Positions 1-4,373 of a DNA stretch of 7,911 bases are shown here, in pieces; the stretch's first letter is position 1; every line of letters begins with the position of its first letter. The position numbers and the translations under genes were made by a program. The notes beneath the pieces are model-generated. The model did no database searches, had not been told where the DNA came from, and saw nothing but the letters and a program-made list of their open reading frames with translations. This stretch comes from Euryarchaeota archaeon UBA605. GTDB lineage: Archaea > Thermoplasmatota > Poseidoniia > Poseidoniales > Thalassarchaeaceae. The stretch is taken from positions 1-7,911 of the forward strand of contig DATY01000032.1 of the NCBI GenBank assembly GCA_002504905.1. Direction: 5' to 3'.

Positions 1-638
1 CCCGATGCATATTCTTGAGAAACTTTACGAACGGCATCCACAATTTCTTCTCTTCCTCCATATGCTAAGCATACAGTGAATAAGAAATCAGAATAATTGG
101 CGGTTTTCTCTTCAATATTTTTTATTGCCTTCCTAACATTTTCAGGTAACATCTCCAACCTTCCAACAGCTTTCACTTTCACCTTTTTACTATGAATTTT
201 GGGGTCTTCAGCCATTTCATTTAGTCCATTGCAATATAGGTTATACAACGTCTCAAGCTCTTCTTGACTTCTTTCTTTGATATTCTCCGTAGAAAGCGCA
301 TATACAGAGAGGTATGGGATTCCTAAATCTAGAATCCAGTCCATCACTTGTTTGAGTTTGTCTTTACCCTTTTCGTGTCCTATGTTAGTATCTATATTCG
401 TACTCCAAGCAAACCTTCTATTTCCATCCATAATAATTGATACATGTTCTGGGATAATTCCTTGTTTAATCCTATCTTTCAGCCTATTCGTCCTTATTCT
501 ATCAGTTCTTGAAACAAAACTCCAAGCCATACTTGAGCTTGCAATTGCTTTAGCAGGGATAGCAATTATTCTGAACTTAAGAAGCCATTTCGCTAAGGAA
601 TCGATACGACGACCGGTGGCTCTGCGTATACGACCCAT
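1..638 (-). CDS. uppS: Archaeal-type cis-prenyltransferase (polyprenyl/undecaprenyl diphosphate synthase), 3' end missing
   Basis: Adds isopentenyl diphosphate units in cis to an allylic diphosphate, giving the long polyprenyl diphosphate used as membrane glycan carrier (dolichol-type in archaea). The 212 visible residues show the family motifs in order: PEHVSIIMDGNRRFA at residues 63-77 with the catalytic Asp71, GHEKG at 87-91, YALSTENIKER at 113-123, GRLEMLP at 159-165 and AYGGREEIVDA at 192-202. The GNRR form is the archaeal/eukaryotic one. The C-terminal RxSGExRLS region, which binds isopentenyl diphosphate, lies beyond the window edge. The ATG at 638-636 gives a basic, amphipathic N-terminal extension of about 60 residues before the core. 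The frame stays open upstream, so a longer start is possible, but no better ATG is near and no Shine-Dalgarno is visible. It follows the HAD gene after 49 bases in the same direction, so it is probably co-transcribed. The family call is very secure; product chain length cannot be read. Confidence 0.93.
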   Translation of the reverse strand, partial: MGRIRRATGRRIDSLAKWLLKFRIIAIPAKAIASSSMAWSFVSRTDRIRTNRLKDRIKQGIIPEHVSIIMDGNRRFAWSTNIDTNIGHEKGKDKLKQVMDWILDLGIPYLSVYALSTENIKERSQEELETLYNLYCNGLNEMAEDPKIHSKKVKVKAVGRLEMLPENVRKAIKNIEEKTANYSDFLFTVCLAYGGREEIVDAVRKVSQEYAS

Positions 639-687
639 GTAACCGCGAAAATACTCTGTGTCTAATAGTAGTTGGATTGAGGATTCC

Positions 688-1230
688 TCATTCAAAAACA
701 ATATCTGCTCTATTGTTTACCTTGTCTAATAGATTATTTTCTGGGTTTACAACTATTATTTGACCAGAATGTTCCCAAACAGGTAAGTCATGATGACTAT
801 TACCTGCATATCCAAATTTCATATCTCCATATCTTGCAATTAGCGCTTCAGCCTTCTTTTTACCTCTGAGATTATGCTGAGCATCTGATGCCATTACATC
901 AGAAAATAAGCCTACATGAGCTGCAACTTGTTCTGCAACAATTCTATCAGATGCAGTAGCTAGTATCAGAGTTCTTCCTCGAGCATGTTCTCCTGTAAGC
1001 CAATCTAGAAAGGCAGTATGATATTCTAGTTCTGCTGGATCAAAAACTAGTTTCTTTGCTAGATCTCTTTTCCATTGAGCTCTCTTATTTGTTACTTCTT
1101 TTGTAATTACACTAAATATCATCCATGGTTTTCTTAATAGTACTCTTTTGATACTAATATAACTCATATCTGATAAAATTAGTGTGCCGTCCATATCGAC
1201 GGCAAGTGGTATGTCCGATATCTCGCCCAT
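688..1230 (-). CDS. HAD-superfamily hydrolase of the type usually fused to UbiA prenyltransferases, here stand-alone
   Basis: A 180-residue haloacid dehalogenase-fold phosphatase, predicted cytoplasmic. All four HAD motifs are present: motif I VDMDGTL with nucleophile Asp12 and acid/base Asp14; motif II LATAS with Thr92; motif III Lys124 in LRGKKK; motif IV GNSHHD with Asn144 and the metal-binding Asp148. The helical cap is the stretch 18-80. Overall wording (VDMDGTL, then WKRDLA, then LATASDR, VGLFSDVMASD, NLRGKKKAEAL, YAGNSHHDLPVW) matches, from memory, the N-terminal HAD domain of bacterial two-domain proteins whose second half is a UbiA-type membrane prenyltransferase. Here the protein stops cleanly after the HAD fold, with no UbiA part downstream. 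The next gene is instead a polyprenyl diphosphate synthase, so a role in prenyl (di)phosphate or lipid-carrier metabolism is a fair inference. The substrate is unknown. It is the first gene of a minus-strand unit; a TTTGATAT candidate TATA element lies 21-30 bases upstream, which suggests a leaderless or short-leader transcript. Confidence 0.85.
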   Translation of the reverse strand: MGEISDIPLAVDMDGTLILSDMSYISIKRVLLRKPWMIFSVITKEVTNKRAQWKRDLAKKLVFDPAELEYHTAFLDWLTGEHARGRTLILATASDRIVAEQVAAHVGLFSDVMASDAQHNLRGKKKAEALIARYGDMKFGYAGNSHHDLPVWEHSGQIIVVNPENNLLDKVNNRADIVFE

Positions 1231-1317
1231 GATGCTGCCTTTACCAACACCATATCAAAGATTCCCTGACCGATTGCATGAAGTAAACAACTCCCTCGTA
1301 GGCATTGGGTAACTAGT
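1231..1317. promoter_or_regulatory. Divergent intergenic region between the HAD unit and the kinase-like gene
   Basis: These 87 bases separate two genes pointing away from each other, so both promoters must lie here or inside the genes. On the minus strand CTTTGATATG (complement of 1251-1260) sits 21-30 bases before the HAD ATG, the right distance for an archaeal TATA box of a leaderless or nearly leaderless message. On the plus strand only a weak A-rich stretch (AAGTAAACAA at 1281-1290) precedes the ATG at 1318. No Shine-Dalgarno is visible for either gene. About 45% of the bases are G or C, higher than in the adjoining coding DNA. No repeat or hairpin of note. Confidence 0.5.
1251..1260 (-). 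promoter_or_regulatory. Candidate TATA box for the HAD-uppS unit
   Basis: Read on the minus strand this is CTTTGATATG, ending 21 bases before the HAD start codon. Spacing fits an archaeal TATA element with transcription starting at or next to the ATG. The match is short and could be chance; no factor-B recognition element is obvious. Confidence 0.3.
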
Positions 1318-2580
1318 ATGTCCGAGGATAAGATTGCTTGGAAACCTGCAGCTATGGTAAGAATTGAGTCCGAAGGTGAAGCGCCAACAGGCTTTCAAAA
1401 CCTTGTTTTCGTAGGTATTGGAATGAAGTCAGAAATGATGGAACCAATTAATCCGAATAATTGGAAAAATACAATTTCTGGATTAAAATCATGGGGAGAA
1501 ATCCCATCTGAGGATGCTTTGGTAGAAGAAATAATTCATTCTGAAAGAGGTATAATTTTGAAACTAAAAGACAATCAGGATTACTGGTCAGCAGAATTTT
1601 TCCCATGGGGAACAGATGGACGATTAAGAGCGAGAATTAGTCTTGCCACAGAAAAAAGTGATCTTCCAATAGGCGGATTTTCATGGAATGAAATTGACTT
1701 AATCACTGTAAGAAAATGGGAGAGGCCTTCTCGTAACGTAAAATCAAAACTAACTAAAGCAATAAATTCTAATGATTTAGAAACTTCTAAAGATATAGTA
1801 TTCAAATCTGCAGCAGCAATTGGAAGTTTCCATAAATCTGCAGAAAGTGGTAGAGTGACTCCTCGTGATTCGAGGAAATGGAATAAGAGAGTGGAGAAAC
1901 TCGAGGCATTACTGCGTGCGAATACAATTTGGCGAGCCCCTCATACTAAAGATACAGTTTGTATAATTACTATTGGAGATATCAGATTCTCTGATATGAT
2001 TGATAATTCAGAGGATGAATATGGGATTTATTTCAACAGGCCACGATTATCAGATAGTATATCTAGGCCCAATTGTGAGTTTCCAGCCATGAGAGATTTT
2101 TCTTCATTACTTCATGATCTGAATAGAATATTCTATTCATGTAATTCTAAACTTTCAATCATAGATTTAAGAGAATCAATGATTGAAGGATGGAGGTCAA
2201 CTGCTCCTGAAAAATGGTCCTCAAAGAATTCTTTCTACACTCCAAGAGGAGGTGTTTTCTTTTGGGAATATGAGCAGTGTTTACTAGATGTAATTGAAGC
2301 AGTTTCACATCAATCAGGGAAGCCGGAGCCAGCAGTTTCAATGCTAGTAGAAGTCCCAGGAATACAAAGAACGATGTTTAACCATCGAATCGTAGCTGCA
2401 CTTTCTTTCATGACGGGATTCTTTTGTGGAAATGGATTTTATCAGTATTTCATGGGTAATTCTGATGACTTTTTAGTTCCAATAATTTTACTTCCAATTT
2501 CTATAGGACTTTATTACACATACAGAAGGTTAGCCCCATCTCCTGCTTTATCGATTTTGAGAGTTTGGAATGAAAAATAA
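1318..2580 (+). CDS. Unrecognised membrane-anchored protein with a degenerate kinase-like (maltokinase/APH-fold-like) middle region
   Basis: I do not recognise this 420-residue family by name. Residues 1-160 are a soluble, mixed part. From about 163 the protein resembles the C-lobe of maltokinase and aminoglycoside-phosphotransferase folds: AAAIGSFHKSAESGR (165-179) resembles the helix before the catalytic loop, ITIGDIRFSDMI (217-228) resembles HGDxHxGxVL with Asp221 kept, YFNRPR (238-243) sits where DFEGEP would be, and MRDFSSLLHDL (258-268) resembles LRDVAGML. The catalytic-loop His is Ile219, and the metal-binding Asp of the DFE-like motif appears to be missing, so it may be a pseudokinase. 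Two hydrophobic helices follow, about 358-377 and 385-402; the joining loop is acidic and the flanks are basic, putting both ends inside the cell. It is a single gene with no partner on its strand and converges on gpmA. The reading frame is certain; the fold is a tentative inference. Substrate unknown. Confidence 0.8.
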   Translation: MSEDKIAWKPAAMVRIESEGEAPTGFQNLVFVGIGMKSEMMEPINPNNWKNTISGLKSWGEIPSEDALVEEIIHSERGIILKLKDNQDYWSAEFFPWGTDGRLRARISLATEKSDLPIGGFSWNEIDLITVRKWERPSRNVKSKLTKAINSNDLETSKDIVFKSAAAIGSFHKSAESGRVTPRDSRKWNKRVEKLEALLRANTIWRAPHTKDTVCIITIGDIRFSDMIDNSEDEYGIYFNRPRLSDSISRPNCEFPAMRDFSSLLHDLNRIFYSCNSKLSIIDLRESMIEGWRSTAPEKWSSKNSFYTPRGGVFFWEYEQCLLDVIEAVSHQSGKPEPAVSMLVEVPGIQRTMFNHRIVAALSFMTGFFCGNGFYQYFMGNSDDFLVPIILLPISIGLYYTYRRLAPSPALSILRVWNEK

Positions 2581-2582
2581 AA
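2573..2582 (-). terminator. Candidate T-rich terminator of the mscS-gpmA unit
   Basis: Read on the minus strand this is TTTTATTTTT, starting 8 bases after the gpmA stop codon. Archaeal transcription stops at such T runs without needing a hairpin. It overlaps the last codons of the convergent gene, so each unit would end inside the other's 3' end. Short and unsupported by a hairpin. Confidence 0.35.
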
Positions 2583-2590
2583 TTCTCAGA

Positions 2591-3193
2591 TTAAATTCTT
2601 TTAAAATTATTATTTTCAAACAAATATGTTCTCGGTACCCCTGTCTGAATTTCTAATCTAACTACGTCTTCTTTTGAAATATTCTCAATAAACATCACAA
2701 TAGATCTGAGTGAGTTTCCATGCGCTGAAACTAGTACATTTTTACCACTCTTTAAGTCTCTAATTATTTTCTCTTTAAAATAAGGTAAAGTCCTTTCAGC
2801 ATTCATCTTCAGACTTTCTCCGTCAGGTGGAGGTACATCAAAAGAACGTCTCCAGATATGAACCTGTTCAGCCCCATATTTTTCCGCAGTTTCTTTCTTG
2901 TTCAGTCCTTGTAATGAACCGTAATGTCTCTCATTCAGTCTCTTATCCTTGTGAACGGGAATATCTTTCGAGTTTTTATTATTCTCAAGAATTATTTCAG
3001 CAGTTTTTTGAGCCCTAATTAGACCACTAGTATGTACGACATCAAATGATACATTTTCTAACTCTTTCCCAGCATTTTGTGCTTCCTTAATTCCTTTTTC
3101 GGATAGTCCAATATCAGTCCATCCTGTAAATTTATTTTCTGCGTTCCAAAGAGATTGTCCATGCCTGATAAGTACAAGAGTTGCCAAAGTCAT
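2591..3193 (-). CDS. gpmA: 2,3-bisphosphoglycerate-dependent phosphoglycerate mutase, short form
   Basis: Interconverts 3- and 2-phosphoglycerate in glycolysis/gluconeogenesis through a phosphohistidine. The 200-residue cytoplasmic protein has the full active site: LIRHGQSLWN with the phosphorylated His11, the GWTDIGLSEKG loop (24-34), TSGLIRAQKTA with Arg60, LNERHYGSLQG with Glu88, and SAHGNSLR with His158. GVPRTYLF near the end is typical of the dPGM branch rather than of generic phosphatases. It lacks the roughly 25-residue insertion found between the PPP motif and ESL in the 250-residue E. coli enzyme (here PPPDGESL, 121-128), so it is the short form common in some bacteria. The ATG lies only 3 bases after the stop of the MscS gene, so the two are co-transcribed. 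GTGAGGT just before the ATG is too close to be a normally spaced Shine-Dalgarno. Many archaea rely on cofactor-independent mutases, so acquisition from bacteria is plausible. Confidence 0.94.
   Translation of the reverse strand: MTLATLVLIRHGQSLWNAENKFTGWTDIGLSEKGIKEAQNAGKELENVSFDVVHTSGLIRAQKTAEIILENNKNSKDIPVHKDKRLNERHYGSLQGLNKKETAEKYGAEQVHIWRRSFDVPPPDGESLKMNAERTLPYFKEKIIRDLKSGKNVLVSAHGNSLRSIVMFIENISKEDVVRLEIQTGVPRTYLFENNNFKRI
2596..2616 (+). terminator. Candidate T-rich terminator of the kinase-like gene
   Basis: Starts 16 bases after the stop codon of the plus-strand gene and contains two T4 runs (2599-2602 and 2613-2616) in an A/T-only context apart from one C. It lies inside the 3' end of the convergent gpmA. 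It fits the hairpin-free T-rich archaeal terminator, but the region is AT-rich anyway. Confidence 0.3.
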
Positions 3194-3196
3194 ACC

Positions 3197-4273
3197 TCAC
3201 TTGTTATTTCTAAGTCTTGGCTCGAAGAAAACTAAATTTAATTTTTCAGCAGTTTCCCTCGCCATCATTAAAATGTCTTCATTCAATTCTCTTTGAGTAG
3301 ATGCAGATGAGACACAATAGAAATTTCCTGCTACTACAACCATTGCAGTTCCAAACGATTGTACTCTAACCCAGGAATCTTCTTCTTTTATTGATCTAGC
3401 ATCTTCATTTACTCTATTCAATAAAATCTCACAAAATTCTTTCAACTTTGTCGGATTACTATTTTCTTCAAATTCAAATTTAGGAATTATTCTTCTAAAT
3501 CTTCTTTTACTAAAGTTCTCTACTGGTGAGTTAACCATATTTGAATTAGGGACAGTAATCATTGTATCAGCAGAGGTTCTTATCAAAGTAGTTCTAAGTC
3601 CAATATTCACGACTTCTCCTTCAACTCCATCAACTATAATCCAATCCCCAACATTGAATGGTTGATCCACTAAAATTGAAATAGCTCCGAAAATATTTGA
3701 GACAGAATCTTTAGCAGCAAGAGCTAATGCTAAACCAGTAATTCCTAGGCCTGCGATTAGTCCGTTCAAATCAACTCCTGCATAGCCTGCAATGACGAAT
3801 GCACCGATTACAACTACAGCAACTCTCCCGACAGACTCTGCTACACTAGCTAATGAGCGTCTTGAAGCAATATCATCATCTCCTTCTACTACGATAAATG
3901 CGTCTAAATAATCAACTAATCGGTATGCTGCTATTAGCATTAGAATTATGAATCCAGTGAAAACAACCTCATTAATATTGGATATTAAATCTTGATTCCA
4001 AACCGGATTATAATTTAGAGTGAGATAATCTATGGCTTGTGTGAAGAATAGAGTTCCGACCATCCATCCTAATGATACAGGAGCAAACAATGTTTTACCA
4101 TCAATTCTTTCAGTCTTGGAAAAGAGATACATCAATCTTGGAAATATGTATCTTCTAGCAAGAACTCCTAAACCAATAGAAAGGCCAATGACAACTAAGA
4201 AAATAATTAGTGTCCCTTGAGAAAAACCTTCGAAAATCTCCTCTCCTTCTAGGAAGTCAGTTAGTATTTTCAT
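3197..4273 (-). CDS. mscS: MscS-family mechanosensitive ion channel
   Basis: A small-conductance mechanosensitive channel that opens under membrane tension and releases solutes during osmotic downshock. With the ATG at 4273-4271 it has 358 residues. Hydrophobic helices lie at about 20-42, 61-83, 100-123 and 148-167. The pore helix follows at about 169-199, where GLIAGLGITGLALALAAKD shows the alternating Gly/Ala packing of MscS TM3, then the NIFGAISILVDQPFNVGDWI stretch typical of the family. The beta domain is marked by GEVVNIGLRTTLIRTSADTMITVPNSN and the NFSKR that follows; a soluble alpha/beta end closes the protein. An in-frame TTG at 4288-4286 would add 5 residues. I prefer the ATG because GAGGCGAG lies about 5 bases before it, one mismatch from an archaeal Shine-Dalgarno. 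It has more helices than the three-helix E. coli MscS. It heads the unit with gpmA. Confidence 0.93.
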   Translation of the reverse strand: MKILTDFLEGEEIFEGFSQGTLIIFLVVIGLSIGLGVLARRYIFPRLMYLFSKTERIDGKTLFAPVSLGWMVGTLFFTQAIDYLTLNYNPVWNQDLISNINEVVFTGFIILMLIAAYRLVDYLDAFIVVEGDDDIASRRSLASVAESVGRVAVVVIGAFVIAGYAGVDLNGLIAGLGITGLALALAAKDSVSNIFGAISILVDQPFNVGDWIIVDGVEGEVVNIGLRTTLIRTSADTMITVPNSNMVNSPVENFSKRRFRRIIPKFEFEENSNPTKLKEFCEILLNRVNEDARSIKEEDSWVRVQSFGTAMVVVAGNFYCVSSASTQRELNEDILMMARETAEKLNLVFFEPRLRNNK

Positions 4274-4294
4274 ATTTGCTCGCCTCAACGACTA

Positions 4295-4302
4295 CTTATG
4301 AA
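4295..4302 (-). promoter_or_regulatory. Candidate TATA box for the mscS-gpmA unit
   Basis: Minus-strand TTCATAAG, 22-29 bases before the preferred mscS start. The distance would make the message leaderless, which competes with the Shine-Dalgarno-like GAGGCGAG just before the same ATG; one of the two is probably coincidental. Confidence 0.25.
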
Positions 4303-4310
4303 TCCCTCTC

Positions 4311-4325
4311 CGGTACTTCGTACCG
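4311..4325. repeat. Perfect inverted repeat (CGGTAC-TTC-GTACCG), possible operator
   Basis: Six-base arms pair exactly around a 3-base centre. It lies between the two divergent starts, 38 bases from the mscS ATG and 49 from the peptidase ATG, just outside the mscS TATA candidate and touching the GTAAAT stretch on the other side. A dimeric regulator could bind here and act on both units. The arms are short, so chance is possible. Confidence 0.4.
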
Positions 4326-4373
4326 TAAATCCGAGGCTTTCAAGACCCTAACACCTCTCGAAGGCTCGATAAC

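Larger units (their letters stand above)
4274..4373. promoter_or_regulatory. GC-rich divergent promoter region between mscS and the M14 peptidase
   Basis: One hundred bases between two outward-facing units. By count 49 are G or C, clearly more than in the AT-rich genes around it. On the minus strand TTCATAAG (complement of 4295-4302) sits 22-29 bases before the mscS ATG and is a candidate TATA element. On the plus strand GTAAAT (4325-4330) lies 44-49 bases before the peptidase ATG, and no strong Shine-Dalgarno precedes that ATG. A perfect palindrome at 4311-4325 lies between the two. Confidence 0.5.

Noticed and set aside
277..642. Plus-strand open frame of 121 codons
   Set aside because: It lies wholly opposite the cis-prenyltransferase, whose motifs are unmistakable on the other strand; its composition is a reverse-strand shadow.
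1581..1805. Minus-strand open frames inside the kinase-like gene (also 2159-2341)
   Set aside because: Short, antisense to a long frame with consistent codon use, and no start signals.
3187..3200. GTGAGGT directly before the gpmA ATG as a Shine-Dalgarno
   Set aside because: It touches the start codon, so spacing is too small; translation more likely follows termination of the upstream mscS frame.
4286..4288. TTG start for mscS that adds 5 residues
   Set aside because: The ATG at 4273-4271 is a better start codon and has a Shine-Dalgarno-like GAGGCGAG at usable distance, which overlaps the TTG position.
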